Shown here one piece after another: positions 16,042-25,048 of a stretch of 64,000 bases of DNA. Origin of the DNA: Pseudomonas hunanensis (GTDB lineage: Bacteria; Pseudomonadota; Gammaproteobacteria; Pseudomonadales; Pseudomonadaceae). Below the pieces are notes generated by a model. That model did not search any database. It was not told where the DNA came from and saw only the letters and a program-made list of their open reading frames with translations. The translations under genes and the position numbers were made by a program. Each line of letters opens with the position of its first letter. Position 1 is the stretch's first letter. The stretch is taken from NCBI RefSeq assembly GCF_013393325.1, contig NZ_QJRC01000097.1, forward strand, positions 1 to 64,000, in the 5' to 3' direction.

Positions 16042-17145
16042 ATGACCCTATTGAAGCGAATTTCCAGCCCCGCCCTGCTCGCTTTGGCCCTGTTTGGCGG
16101 TGCCGCGCACGCTGCGCTGGTACCCCCGCAGGGTTACTACGAGGGGATCGAAAAGCTCAAGACCGGCGACGGCAATTTCCGCTGCGAAGCGGCGCCCAAG
16201 CCGTACACCGGCGCGTTGCAGTTTCGCAGCAAATACGAAGGCTCTGACAAGGCGCGGGCAACGCTCAATGTTGCCTCGGAAAAGGCCTTCCGCAAGTCGA
16301 CCGAAGACATCACCACGCTTGAGAAAGGCGTGAGCAAGATGGTTGGCCAGTACATGCGCGATGGCCGCCCGGCGCAGCTCGATTGCACCTTGGCCTGGCT
16401 GGGCACTTGGGCGCGCGCCGACGCATTGCTGTCCACCGACTACAACCACACCGGCAAGTCGATGCGCAAATGGGCACTGGGCAGCATGAGCGGCTCGTGG
16501 CTGCGCCTGAAGTTCTCCCACTCGCAGCCGCTGGCCGCGCACCAGGCTGAAGCCGAAGTCATCGAAAAATGGTTCGCCCGCCTGGCTGAACAGACCGTGC
16601 GCGACTGGAGCGACCTGCCGCTGGAGAAGATCAACAACCACAGCTACTGGGCGGCCTGGTCGGTCATGGCGACCGCTGTCGCCACCGACCGTCGCGACCT
16701 GTTCGACTGGGCCGTGAAGGAATACAAGGTGGGCGCCAACCAGGTGGATGACCAGGGCTTTCTGCCCAACGAAATCAAGCGCAAGCAGCGCGCACTGGCC
16801 TACCACAACTATGCCCTGCCGCCACTGGCGATGATTGCCAGCTTTGCCCAGGCCAATGGCGTGGACCTGCGCAAAGAGAACAACTTCGCCCTGCAGCGTC
16901 TGGGTGAAGGCGTACTGGCCGGTGCCCGCGACCCGAGCCAGTTCAAGGCCCGCACCGGCGAGAAGCAGGACATGAAGGACCTCAAGGTCGACAGCAAGTA
17001 TGCCTGGCTCGAACCCTGGTGCGAACTGTACCACTGCGTCGGCGACACCCTGCAGCGCAAGCACGGCATGCAGCCGTTCAACAGCTTCCGGCTGGGCGGC
17101 GACCTGACCCGGGTCTACGACCCGAACGCAGAGAGCAAGAAATAG
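16042..17145 (+). CDS. algL: Alginate lyase AlgL
   Basis: AlgL is a periplasmic polysaccharide lyase (family PL5) that degrades misdirected alginate and keeps the periplasm clear during export. The start at 16042 gives 367 residues, the P. aeruginosa length, with a signal peptide ending H-A-A near residue 24; an upstream GTG at 16030 overlapping algX is possible. The catalytic segment N-N-H-S-Y-W (His200) and the later R-x7-Y-H-N-Y-A-L-P-P motif are intact. The next gene, algI, is 129 bases away with a hairpin in between. Confidence 0.96.
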   Translation: MTLLKRISSPALLALALFGGAAHAALVPPQGYYEGIEKLKTGDGNFRCEAAPKPYTGALQFRSKYEGSDKARATLNVASEKAFRKSTEDITTLEKGVSKMVGQYMRDGRPAQLDCTLAWLGTWARADALLSTDYNHTGKSMRKWALGSMSGSWLRLKFSHSQPLAAHQAEAEVIEKWFARLAEQTVRDWSDLPLEKINNHSYWAAWSVMATAVATDRRDLFDWAVKEYKVGANQVDDQGFLPNEIKRKQRALAYHNYALPPLAMIASFAQANGVDLRKENNFALQRLGEGVLAGARDPSQFKARTGEKQDMKDLKVDSKYAWLEPWCELYHCVGDTLQRKHGMQPFNSFRLGGDLTRVYDPNAESKK

Positions 17146-17160
17146 ATGTCGCCTGGGTTA

Positions 17161-17177
17161 GGGCCGCTTTGCGGCCC
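17161..17177 (+). repeat. Hairpin between algL and algI
   Basis: GGGCCGC-TTT-GCGGCCC lies 15 bases after the algL stop. It is identical to the first stem after algA and to the one at 24-40. No T-run follows, so transcription may continue, but it could reduce read-through or set mRNA stability between the polymerisation/export genes and the acetylation genes. Confidence 0.7.
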
Positions 17178-17274
17178 ATCAGGAATGAAGTGACAACGGT
17201 TTCCTCCAGCTTTTTGCTGGGGGGTTTGGGGGGCGCTTTGCCCTGGATGCTGTGAACAAATTAGGAGAACCGGG

Positions 17275-18732
17275 ATGGTCTTCTCGTCCAACGTGTTCCT
17301 GTTCCTGTTCTTGCCGATCTTCCTCGGCCTGTACTACCTGAGCGGGCAACGTTATCGCAACCTGCTGCTGCTGATCGCCAGCTACATCTTCTATGCCTGG
17401 TGGCGGGTGGACTTCCTGGCCCTGTTCGCCGGGGTCACCCTGTGGAATTACTGGATCGGCCTCAAAGTGGGTGCCGCCGGTGTGCGCACCAAGCCCGCCC
17501 AGCGCTGGCTGCTGCTTGGCGTGGGTGTCGACCTGGCGATTCTCGGCTACTTCAAGTACGCCAACTTCGGCGTCGAAAGCCTCAACGCGATCATGGCCTC
17601 GTTCGGCCTTGAGCCGTTCATCCTCACCCACGTGCTGCTGCCGATCGGTATCTCGTTCTACATCTTCGAGTCGATCAGCTACATCATCGACGTCTACCGT
17701 GGCGACACCCCGGCTACTCGCAACCTGATCGACTTCGCCGCGTTCGTGGCCATCTTCCCGCACCTGATCGCAGGCCCCGTGCTGCGCTTCAAGGACCTGG
17801 TCGAGCAATTCAACAACCGCACCCACACCCTGGACAAGTTTTCCGAAGGCTGCACCCGCTTCATGCAGGGCTTCATCAAGAAAGTGTTCATCGCCGACAC
17901 CCTGGCCGTGGTCGCCGACCACTGCTTCGCCCTGCAAAACCCGACCACGGGCGATGCCTGGCTGGGCGCGCTGGCGTACACCGCACAGCTGTACTTCGAC
18001 TTCAGCGGCTACAGCGACATGGCCATCGGTCTGGGCCTGATGATGGGCTTCCGCTTCATGGAGAACTTCAAGCAGCCATACATCAGCCAATCGATCACCG
18101 AGTTCTGGCGGCGCTGGCACATCAGCCTGTCGACCTGGCTGCGCGACTACCTGTACATCACCCTGGGCGGTAACCGCAAAGGCACCTTCAACACCTACCG
18201 CAACCTGTTCCTGACCATGCTGCTGGGCGGCCTGTGGCACGGTGCCAACTTCACTTACATCATCTGGGGCGCCTGGCACGGCATGTGGCTGGCCATCGAA
18301 CGCGCGCTGGGCATCGACACCAACCCGCAGCGCTTCAACCCGGTCAAATGGGCCTTCACCTTCCTGCTGGTGGTGGTCGGCTGGGTGATCTTCCGCGCCG
18401 AGAACCTGCACGTGGCCGGCCGCATGTACGGCGCCATGTTCAGCTTCGGCGACTGGCAGCTGTCGGAACTCAACAGTGCCCAGCTGACCGGCCTGCAGGT
18501 GGCGACCCTGGTCATCGCCTACCTCACCCTGGCGTTCTTCGGCCTACGCGACTTCTACCGCAATGCCAAACCGACGCCCAAGGCAACCCCGGTGCAGGTG
18601 AACAGCGATGGCTCGATCGGCCTGGACTGGACCCGGGTGATGACCCGCGCCCTGATTCTGCTGCTGTTCGTCGCCTCGATCCTCAAGCTTTCGGCGCAGA
18701 GCTACTCGCCGTTCCTGTACTTCCAGTTCTGA
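17275..18732 (+). CDS. algI: Alginate O-acetylation membrane protein AlgI
   Basis: AlgI is an MBOAT-family integral membrane protein thought to move acetyl groups across the inner membrane for alginate acetylation. The 485-residue protein has about ten hydrophobic segments and the MBOAT signatures F-W-R-R-W-H-I-S-L-S-T-W-L-R-D-Y and G-G-L-W-H-G-A-N-F, with the conserved histidine in the latter. TTAGGAG lies nine bases upstream of the ATG. algJ follows after 10 bases. Confidence 0.97.
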   Translation: MVFSSNVFLFLFLPIFLGLYYLSGQRYRNLLLLIASYIFYAWWRVDFLALFAGVTLWNYWIGLKVGAAGVRTKPAQRWLLLGVGVDLAILGYFKYANFGVESLNAIMASFGLEPFILTHVLLPIGISFYIFESISYIIDVYRGDTPATRNLIDFAAFVAIFPHLIAGPVLRFKDLVEQFNNRTHTLDKFSEGCTRFMQGFIKKVFIADTLAVVADHCFALQNPTTGDAWLGALAYTAQLYFDFSGYSDMAIGLGLMMGFRFMENFKQPYISQSITEFWRRWHISLSTWLRDYLYITLGGNRKGTFNTYRNLFLTMLLGGLWHGANFTYIIWGAWHGMWLAIERALGIDTNPQRFNPVKWAFTFLLVVVGWVIFRAENLHVAGRMYGAMFSFGDWQLSELNSAQLTGLQVATLVIAYLTLAFFGLRDFYRNAKPTPKATPVQVNSDGSIGLDWTRVMTRALILLLFVASILKLSAQSYSPFLYFQF

Positions 18733-18742
18733 GGCCGATGAC

Positions 18743-19900
18743 ATGAACCGCACATTACGCATCACTTATTCCCTGTCGTTCCTTGGCTTGCTGGTGGGCA
18801 TGGGCGTGTGGTCCACCGGTGGCCTGCAAAGCTTTCAGCGCACCGAGCAGATGACACTGCTCAACGGCAAGCTGGCCAAGGCCGCCGAGACCCACTACGA
18901 CGACGAGTTCCCGATCAAGCGCCTGGGCACGAACCTTTGGGCGGCCATGGACTTCAAGCTGTTCAACGAGGGCCGCCCCGGTGTGGTGCTGGGCCGCGAC
19001 CAGTGGTTGTTCAGCGACGAAGAGTTCAAGCCCACCGCCGGTGCCGAACAACTGATGCAGGAAAACCTGGCGCTGATCCGTGGCGTGCGCGACACCTTGC
19101 AGCAGCACGGTAGCCAGCTGGTGCTGGCGATCATCCCGGCCAAGGCGCGCCTCTATTCGGAATACCTGGGCAAAGAGCAACCGGCCAGCCTGCACGATGA
19201 CCTGTACAACCAGTTCCACGCCCAGGTACGCCAGGCCAACGTGTTCGCCCCAGACCTGCAAGCGGCCATGGAACAAGCCAAAGCCCGCGGCCAGGTATTC
19301 CTGCGCACCGACACCCACTGGACACCAATGGGCGCCGAAGTCGCCGCCCAGACGCTGGCCGAGGCGGTAAGCCGGCAGAACCTGCTCAACGGTGACCCGC
19401 AAACCTTCGTCACCGAAGCTGGCAGCACCGCGCCCTACAAAGGCGACCTGACCAACTTCCTGCCACTGGACCCTTTGTTCAGCAACCTGTTGCCGGCCCC
19501 GGACAACCTGCAGCAGCGCACCACCCGCCCGGTCGATGCCGAGGGTGACGCGGGGGACGCACTGTTCGCCGATAAGCAGATTCCGGTTGCGCTGGTGGGT
19601 ACCAGCTACAGCGCCAACCCGCACTGGAACTTCCTTGGTGCCCTGCAGCAGGCCCTGAACAGCGACGTCGCCAACTACGCAGAAGACGGCCATGGCCCGC
19701 TGCTGCCAATGCTCAAGTACCTGCAAAGCGATGCCTTTAAAAACGCCGCACCGCAAGTGGTGGTGTGGGAATTCCCCGAGCGTTATCTGCCCATGAAAAA
19801 CGACCTCAGCAGTTTCGATCCGCAGTGGATCGCGCAGCTGAAGAACACCCGTAAAACCGAAGAAAACCTGGCCTTGTCGTCCAACCAGACGCGCCACTGA
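18743..19900 (+). CDS. algJ: Alginate O-acetyltransferase AlgJ
   Basis: AlgJ is a periplasmic SGNH-type acetyltransferase anchored by its uncleaved N-terminal segment (L-S-F-L-G-L-L-V-G-M-G-V-W). The 385-residue protein contains Asp190-Thr-His192 (L-R-T-D-T-H-W) and Ser288 (G-T-S-Y-S-A), identical in position to the catalytic triad of P. aeruginosa AlgJ. It is paralogous to the AlgX catalytic domain and works with AlgI and AlgF. algF follows after 20 bases with a GAGAGGAAAC ribosome site. Confidence 0.97.
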   Translation: MNRTLRITYSLSFLGLLVGMGVWSTGGLQSFQRTEQMTLLNGKLAKAAETHYDDEFPIKRLGTNLWAAMDFKLFNEGRPGVVLGRDQWLFSDEEFKPTAGAEQLMQENLALIRGVRDTLQQHGSQLVLAIIPAKARLYSEYLGKEQPASLHDDLYNQFHAQVRQANVFAPDLQAAMEQAKARGQVFLRTDTHWTPMGAEVAAQTLAEAVSRQNLLNGDPQTFVTEAGSTAPYKGDLTNFLPLDPLFSNLLPAPDNLQQRTTRPVDAEGDAGDALFADKQIPVALVGTSYSANPHWNFLGALQQALNSDVANYAEDGHGPLLPMLKYLQSDAFKNAAPQVVVWEFPERYLPMKNDLSSFDPQWIAQLKNTRKTEENLALSSNQTRH

Positions 19901-19920
19901 TCGATAGAGAGGAAACGCAC

Positions 19921-20568
19921 ATGACTACCAAGACTTCCATTGCCAAAGCCCTCACCCTCGCGGCCGGCCTGTCCCTTGCTTCCATGCAGGCCTTCGCCGG
20001 CGCGGATGCCGCGCTGTATGGCCCGAGCGCGCCGAAAGGCTCGACCTTCGTGCGCCTGTACAACGCGGCCAGCGCACCGGCCGCCGCCTCGGTCGGCAAC
20101 ACCCAGATCAAGCAGGTTGGCGCCCAGGCCAGCAGCGACTTCAGCTTCCTGCCAGGCGGCGACTACACAGCCCAGGTCGGCGGCAAGAGCGTGCCGGTCA
20201 AGCTGGCCTCGGACAAGTACTACACCCTGGTCAACAGCAGCAGCGGCAACCCGCAGTTGATCGAAGAACCACCGTTCAAGAACAAGCAGAAAGCCCTGGT
20301 GCGCGTGCAGAACCTGAGCGACCAGCAGCTGACCCTGAAAACCGCCGACGGCAAGACCGAAGTGGTCAAGCCGGTGGCCGCAAACGGCCGGGGGGAACGC
20401 GAAATCAACCCGGTCAAGGTCAACCTGGCGCTGTACCAAGGTGACAAGAAAGTGGGTGACGTGAAACCCGTCGCCCTGGAGCGCGGCGAAGCCGCCGTGC
20501 TGTATGTAACGGGTTCCGGCAACGCCTTGTCGCCGGTGTGGGTAACTCGCCCCGTGGCTAGCAACTGA
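19921..20568 (+). CDS. algF: Alginate O-acetylation adaptor AlgF
   Basis: AlgF is a small periplasmic protein required for alginate acetylation, with no recognised catalytic motif. It is 215 residues, with a signal peptide ending A-F-A near residue 28. The mature protein consists of two beta-rich halves. It lies between algJ and algA in the conserved position. Function rests on family and operon context. Confidence 0.95.
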   Translation: MTTKTSIAKALTLAAGLSLASMQAFAGADAALYGPSAPKGSTFVRLYNAASAPAAASVGNTQIKQVGAQASSDFSFLPGGDYTAQVGGKSVPVKLASDKYYTLVNSSSGNPQLIEEPPFKNKQKALVRVQNLSDQQLTLKTADGKTEVVKPVAANGRGEREINPVKVNLALYQGDKKVGDVKPVALERGEAAVLYVTGSGNALSPVWVTRPVASN

Positions 20569-20602
20569 TCCCCCTGCCTTTAACGACTATTGGAGAAACA
20601 TG

Positions 20603-22057
20603 ATGATCCCGGTAATTCTTTCTGGTGGTAGCGGTTCGCGTCTGTGGCCTCTGTCGCGCAAGCAGTTCCCAAAACAGTTCCTGGCCCTGACCGGCGAACA
20701 CACCCTGTTCCAGCAAACCATCGAGCGCCTGGCGTTCGAAGGCATGGACACACCGATCGTGGTCTGCAACAAGGACCACAAGTTCATCGTCCAGGAACAG
20801 CTGGCTGCGCTGAAGCTGGAAACCCAAGGCATCCTGATGGAGCCGTTCGGCCGTAACACCGCGCCGGCCGTGGCCATGGCCGCCATGAAACTGGTCAACG
20901 AAGGCCGCGACGAGCTGATGCTGGTGCTGCCAGCCGACCACGTGATCGACGACCAGAAGGCCCTGCAGCGCGCCCTGGCCCTGGCCACCATCGCCGCCGA
21001 GCGTGGCGAGATGGTGCTGTTCGGCGTGCCGGCGACCAAGCCGGAAACCGGCTACGGCTACATCCGCTCCAGCCAGGATGCCCTGCTGCCCGAAGGCGTG
21101 GCACGCGTGGCCCAGTTTGTCGAGAAACCCGATGAGAAACGCGCCGCCGAGTTCGTCCAGGCCGGTGGCTACTTCTGGAACAGCGGCATGTTCCTGTTCC
21201 GCGCCAGCCGCTTCCTCGAAGAGCTGAAAAAGCACGACGGCGACATCTACGACACCTGCGTGCTGGCGCTGGAGCGCAGCGAGGAAGACGGCGATGTGCT
21301 GAGCATCGACGAAGCCACCTTCGCCTGCTGCCCGGACAACTCCATCGACTACGCGGTGATGGAAAAAACCCAGCGCGCCTGCGTAGTGCCGATGTCGGCC
21401 GGCTGGAGCGACGTGGGCTGCTGGTCATCGCTGTGGGAAGTGCACGAGAAGGACGACAACGGCAACGTCACCAAGGGCGACGTGGTGGTGCAGGACAGCC
21501 GCAATTGCATGATCCACGGCAACGGCAAGCTGGTGTCGGTGATCGGCCTGGAAAACATCGTGGTGGTCGAAACCAAGGACGCCATGATGATTGCCCACAA
21601 GGACAAGGTCCAGGGCGTCAAGCAGATGGTCAAGACCCTGGACGAGCAGGGCCGCACTGAAACCCAGAACCACCTGGAAGTGTATCGCCCGTGGGGCTCG
21701 TACGACTCGGTGGACATGGGTGGCCGCTTCCAGGTCAAGCACATCACCGTCAAGCCGGGTGCCAGCCTGTCGCTGCAGATGCACCACCACCGCGCCGAGC
21801 ACTGGATCGTGGTGTCCGGCACCGCCGAGGTCACCTGCGACGAGAACGTGTTCCTGCTGACCGAAAACCAGTCGACCTACATCCCGATCGCATCGGTGCA
21901 CCGCCTGCGCAACCCAGGCAAGATCCCGCTGGAGATCATCGAAGTGCAGTCCGGCAGTTATTTGGGCGAGGATGACATCGAGCGCTTCGAGGATGTGTAT
22001 GGCCGGACATCGACGCCGGTGGAGCGAGGTGTTTCGGTCAAGACGATTGCGCAGTAA
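20603..22057 (+). CDS. algA: Mannose-6-phosphate isomerase / GDP-mannose pyrophosphorylase AlgA
   Basis: AlgA is a bifunctional cytosolic enzyme that makes mannose 6-phosphate from fructose 6-phosphate and then GDP-mannose from mannose 1-phosphate, supplying AlgD. The N-terminal nucleotidyltransferase has L-S-G-G-S-G-S-R-L-W-P-L-S-R-K. The C-terminal cupin isomerase has Q-M-H-H-H-R-A-E-H-W, which carries the metal ligands. Two ATGs are adjacent (20600 and 20603); the second gives a 484-residue protein and is seven bases after GGAG. It is the last gene of the operon and is followed by two hairpins. Confidence 0.97.
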   Translation: MIPVILSGGSGSRLWPLSRKQFPKQFLALTGEHTLFQQTIERLAFEGMDTPIVVCNKDHKFIVQEQLAALKLETQGILMEPFGRNTAPAVAMAAMKLVNEGRDELMLVLPADHVIDDQKALQRALALATIAAERGEMVLFGVPATKPETGYGYIRSSQDALLPEGVARVAQFVEKPDEKRAAEFVQAGGYFWNSGMFLFRASRFLEELKKHDGDIYDTCVLALERSEEDGDVLSIDEATFACCPDNSIDYAVMEKTQRACVVPMSAGWSDVGCWSSLWEVHEKDDNGNVTKGDVVVQDSRNCMIHGNGKLVSVIGLENIVVVETKDAMMIAHKDKVQGVKQMVKTLDEQGRTETQNHLEVYRPWGSYDSVDMGGRFQVKHITVKPGASLSLQMHHHRAEHWIVVSGTAEVTCDENVFLLTENQSTYIPIASVHRLRNPGKIPLEIIEVQSGSYLGEDDIERFEDVYGRTSTPVERGVSVKTIAQ

Positions 22058-22068
22058 GTAAACCCCTG

Positions 22069-22119
22069 GGGCCGCTTTGCGGCCCTTTCTCGACACGAGG
22101 GCGAAGCCCTCGCGCTTTT
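22069..22119 (+). terminator. Tandem hairpins ending the alginate operon
   Basis: Two stems follow the algA stop: GGGCCGC-TTT-GCGGCCC (22069-22085) then TTTCT, and CGAGGGC-GAA-GCCCTCG (22096-22112) then CGCTTTT. The second has the better T-run. Together they plausibly terminate the operon transcript. Confidence 0.65.
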
Positions 22120-22181
22120 GAGCCCTCCCCCATTTCAGGCTACGATGGTCAGACCCCGCGCAACCAAGGTCTTCAAGCCCA

Positions 22182-22646
22182 ATGATCATCGGTGCCTTCC
22201 TCATCCTCACCTGGCTGGTGCTGCTGTTGCGCTACCCGGCCAAGGCCTTGCCGATTTCGCTGGCCGCCGTTTGCGGCCTGGGCCTGGTAGCCCTGTTCGT
22301 TGCCTGGCAGGAAAACCGCGAAGCCTCGCAATTGGCCCGCCTGGACCTGCGCCTGAGCTACGCTCCCGAGCAGTGCCCTGCCGACCGCGCCCTGCAGGTA
22401 CGCATGAAAAACGGCAACAAGGCCCCGCTCACCGAGCTTCGTTGGCGGGTAGCGGCGTATGCGCCGGGCGATACCGTGAACCTGGCCGAGAATACCTACA
22501 ACGCCCCGCGTTACCGTGGACCGGGTGAGTTGCAGCCGGGAGCCGAGTGGAAAGATTGCCTGCCGGTGCCGCCGCTGCGCTCCGGGTACCGGCCACAGAC
22601 CCTGGAATTTCGTGCCGAGCACCTGCAAGGTACATTCGCCAATTAA
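22182..22646 (+). CDS. Small membrane-anchored protein of unknown function
   Basis: I do not recognise the family. The 154-residue product starts with two closely spaced hydrophobic segments (about 2-17 and 22-40), so the N-terminus is membrane-embedded. The remaining 110 residues are a soluble domain with beta-strand character and two cysteines (Q-C-P-A-D and K-D-C-L-P) that could pair if periplasmic. Codon use matches its neighbours. The SDR gene starts 15 bases downstream, so the two are probably co-transcribed. Confidence 0.7.
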   Translation: MIIGAFLILTWLVLLLRYPAKALPISLAAVCGLGLVALFVAWQENREASQLARLDLRLSYAPEQCPADRALQVRMKNGNKAPLTELRWRVAAYAPGDTVNLAENTYNAPRYRGPGELQPGAEWKDCLPVPPLRSGYRPQTLEFRAEHLQGTFAN

Positions 22647-22661
22647 TCGAAGGCCTCTCCC

Positions 22662-23474
22662 ATGCCCACTGTCCTGATCACAGGTTGTTCCAGCGGCATC
22701 GGCCGCGCCTTGGCCGACGCTTTTCGCGATGCCGGCCACCACGTCTGGGCCACTGCCCGCAAGCCTGAAGATGTCGAGCAACTGAGCGCCGCCGGCTACA
22801 CCGCCCGGCAGTTGGATGTGAACGACGGCGAGGCGCTGGCCCGCTTGGCCGACGAACTGGAAAGCCTCGACATCCTGATCAACAACGCCGGCTACGGCGC
22901 CATGGGCCCGTTGCTCGATGGCGGCGTGGATGCCCTGCGCCAGCAGTTCGAAACCAACGTCTTCGCCGTAGTCGGCGTTACCCGTGCGCTGTTCCCGCTG
23001 CTACGCCGCTCACGGGGCCTGGTGGTGAACATCGGCAGCGTCTCCGGCGTGCTGGTCACGCCATTCGCCGGTGCCTACTGCGCCTCGAAAGCCGCCGTGC
23101 ATGCGCTGAGCGATGCCTTGCGCCTGGAGCTGGCACCGTTCGGTGTGCAGGTGATGGAAGTGCAGCCGGGGGCGATTGCCACGCAGTTCGCCAGCCATGC
23201 CCAGCGCCAGGCCGAGCAGGTGCTGGCGGCGGATTCACCGTGGTGGCCGCTGCGCGAGCATGTGCAGGCACGGGCGCGGGCTTCGCAGGACAGGCCGACT
23301 TCGGCGGCGGTGTTTGCCCGGGGGGTGTTGGCGGCAGTCGGCAAGTCGCCGGTACCGGGGGTGGTGCGGTTGGGCAATGGCAGTACGGCGTTGCCGTTAA
23401 TGGCCCGGTTGCTGCCAAGACGGTTGCTAGACTGGGCATTACGCAAGCGCTTTGGCCTGCTACGCCCCCTCTGA
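22662..23474 (+). CDS. Classical short-chain dehydrogenase/reductase
   Basis: The 270-residue protein has the Rossmann glycine motif T-G-C-S-S-G-I-G-R at 7-15, N-N-A-G-Y-G near 73, Ser in N-I-G-S-V-S-G and the catalytic Y-C-A-S-K (Tyr-x3-Lys). This is a full classical SDR active site. The basic residues after strand 2 (T-A-R-K-P) suggest NADP(H). A C-terminal basic tail (R-L-L-P-R-R-L-L-D) may associate with membrane. The substrate cannot be told from sequence. It probably shares a transcript with the membrane protein 15 bases upstream and ends at a REP pair. Confidence 0.88.
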   Translation: MPTVLITGCSSGIGRALADAFRDAGHHVWATARKPEDVEQLSAAGYTARQLDVNDGEALARLADELESLDILINNAGYGAMGPLLDGGVDALRQQFETNVFAVVGVTRALFPLLRRSRGLVVNIGSVSGVLVTPFAGAYCASKAAVHALSDALRLELAPFGVQVMEVQPGAIATQFASHAQRQAEQVLAADSPWWPLREHVQARARASQDRPTSAAVFARGVLAAVGKSPVPGVVRLGNGSTALPLMARLLPRRLLDWALRKRFGLLRPL

Positions 23475-23489
23475 GTTTTCGGGTGCCCT

Positions 23490-23591
23490 GGGGCTGCTTT
23501 GCAGCCCATCGCGACACAAGGCCGCTCCTACAGGCAGTCGCGGTCTCCTGTAGGAGCGGCCTTGTGTCGCGATGGGCCGCACAGCGGCCCC
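23490..23591. repeat. REP inverted pair between convergent genes
   Basis: The 27-base unit ATCGCGACACAAGG plus CCGCTCCTACAGG is followed after 12 bases by its exact reverse complement. Both are flanked by short G/C hairpins (GGGGCTGC and GCGGCCCC) that also pair with each other. It fills the gap between the convergent SDR and outer-membrane factor genes and likely acts as a bidirectional terminator or mRNA end. Confidence 0.9.
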
Positions 23592-23596
23592 GCTTT

Positions 23597-25048
23597 CTAG
23601 GCTTTGTTCGCTGGCTGCTCATCAAACGCCTGCCAGCCACCGCCCAAAGCCTTGTACAAACCCACCAAGGCCTGCGACACCGCTGCCGAGCTGTCGATCC
23701 ACTGCTCCTCGCTGGCCAGCAATGCCCCTTGCACTGTCAGCACATTGAGAAAGTCCACTGCCCCTTCCACATACTGGCGCTGGGCGGTTTCCAGGGCGAT
23801 GCGGTTCTGCCGCACGGCCTCGGCCAAATGGTCACGGCGTAACTGGCTGGCGTTGTACAGGCGCAGCACATCGTCAATTTCATGCCAGGCCCCCAGCACC
23901 ACCTTGCGGTAGTTCAGCGCGGCCTCCTGCTGCTGCGCCTCGCGCAGTTCCAGGGTGCCCTTGAGCCGGCCACCCTCGAAGATCGGCAGCGACAGCTGCG
24001 GCCCGAAAGCAAACCGACGCGAATCCCAGCCACCGAAATCAGACAGCTGCATGGCCTGGAAACCGACACTGCCCGACAGCCGGATGCTCGGGTAGAAATC
24101 TGCCTTGGCCACACCGATGCTGGCGGTGGCGGCATGCAGGCGGGCCTCGGCCTGGCGGATGTCCGGGCGGCGCTCGGCCAGTTCGGACGGCAAGCCAATG
24201 GCAAACTTCTGCTGCGGCGCGGGCAGCTCACCGCCCTGCAGCAATTCGGCCTGCAAACTGCGTGGCGGTTCGGCAGCGAGCAGGCTGAGGGCGTTGATCA
24301 GGTCATCACGGCGGGCTTCCAGGCTGGGCAGTCGCGACTCGATCGACGCGACCTGAGCGCTGGCCTGGGCCACATCCAGGCGCGTGGCAACGCCTTCGGC
24401 CTGGCGGTCTTCGGACAGCTTCAGGCTGTGCCGGGCAACCTTGAGGTTGTCCTGCGTCACATCCAGGGTGTGCTGCACCGCGCGCAGCTGGATGTAGTTG
24501 CCGGCGGTTTCCGACAGCAGGGCAAGCAGCACCCCACGGCGGTCGTTCTCAGCCACTTCGACGCTGGCATCGGCAGCCTCGACCTGGCGTCGTACGCGGC
24601 CCCAAAGGTCCAACTCCCAACCTGCCACCAGGTCGCCTTGCCAGAGGTTGTACGCCGCTTTACCCGCTTTGCCGGACGGGTCGCTGAGGCCTTCGGCGCT
24701 GTTACGCGCGCGGCTGTAGCCGGCGTTGGCGTCCACCGACGGCATTTCGTCGGCGGCCACGGTGCTGCGCAGGGCACGGCTTTGCAGCAACCGTGCGCTG
24801 GCCATCTGCAGGTCGAGGTTGCGTTCGGCGACGCGCTGGATCAAGGCGCTGAGCTGGGCATCGTGAAAGGATTCCCACCAGCGCAACTCCAGCGGTTCGG
24901 CCTGCGGCTGGCTGGCCGCTGCCTCACCCTGCAGCGGCGCCCACTGTTGCGGTGCCTGGCTGTCGGGGCGCAGAAAGTCCGGGCCCATGGTGCAGCCGGC
25001 CATCAGTACGGCCAGCAATAAAGGGCTCAAGCGAAATGCCGATTTCAT
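23597..25048 (-). CDS. Outer-membrane factor lipoprotein of a tripartite pump (NodT/OprM family)
   Basis: The 483-residue precursor has a lipoprotein signal (L-L-L-A-V-L-M-A-G-C, Cys19) and two outer-membrane efflux protein repeats with long coiled helices (for example E-R-N-L-D-L-Q-M-A-S-A-R-L-L). The internal motif L-A-E-R-R-P-D-I-R-Q-A-E is typical of RND/MFS-pump outer-membrane factors. It is the last gene of a three-gene pump operon and overlaps the adaptor gene by four bases. Substrates are unknown. Confidence 0.92.
   Translation of the reverse strand: MKSAFRLSPLLLAVLMAGCTMGPDFLRPDSQAPQQWAPLQGEAAASQPQAEPLELRWWESFHDAQLSALIQRVAERNLDLQMASARLLQSRALRSTVAADEMPSVDANAGYSRARNSAEGLSDPSGKAGKAAYNLWQGDLVAGWELDLWGRVRRQVEAADASVEVAENDRRGVLLALLSETAGNYIQLRAVQHTLDVTQDNLKVARHSLKLSEDRQAEGVATRLDVAQASAQVASIESRLPSLEARRDDLINALSLLAAEPPRSLQAELLQGGELPAPQQKFAIGLPSELAERRPDIRQAEARLHAATASIGVAKADFYPSIRLSGSVGFQAMQLSDFGGWDSRRFAFGPQLSLPIFEGGRLKGTLELREAQQQEAALNYRKVVLGAWHEIDDVLRLYNASQLRRDHLAEAVRQNRIALETAQRQYVEGAVDFLNVLTVQGALLASEEQWIDSSAAVSQALVGLYKALGGGWQAFDEQPANKA

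Noticed and set aside
22182..22646. Annotation of the small membrane protein as a multidrug transporter
   Set aside because: Two short N-terminal hydrophobic segments and a soluble domain do not form a transporter; left as unknown.
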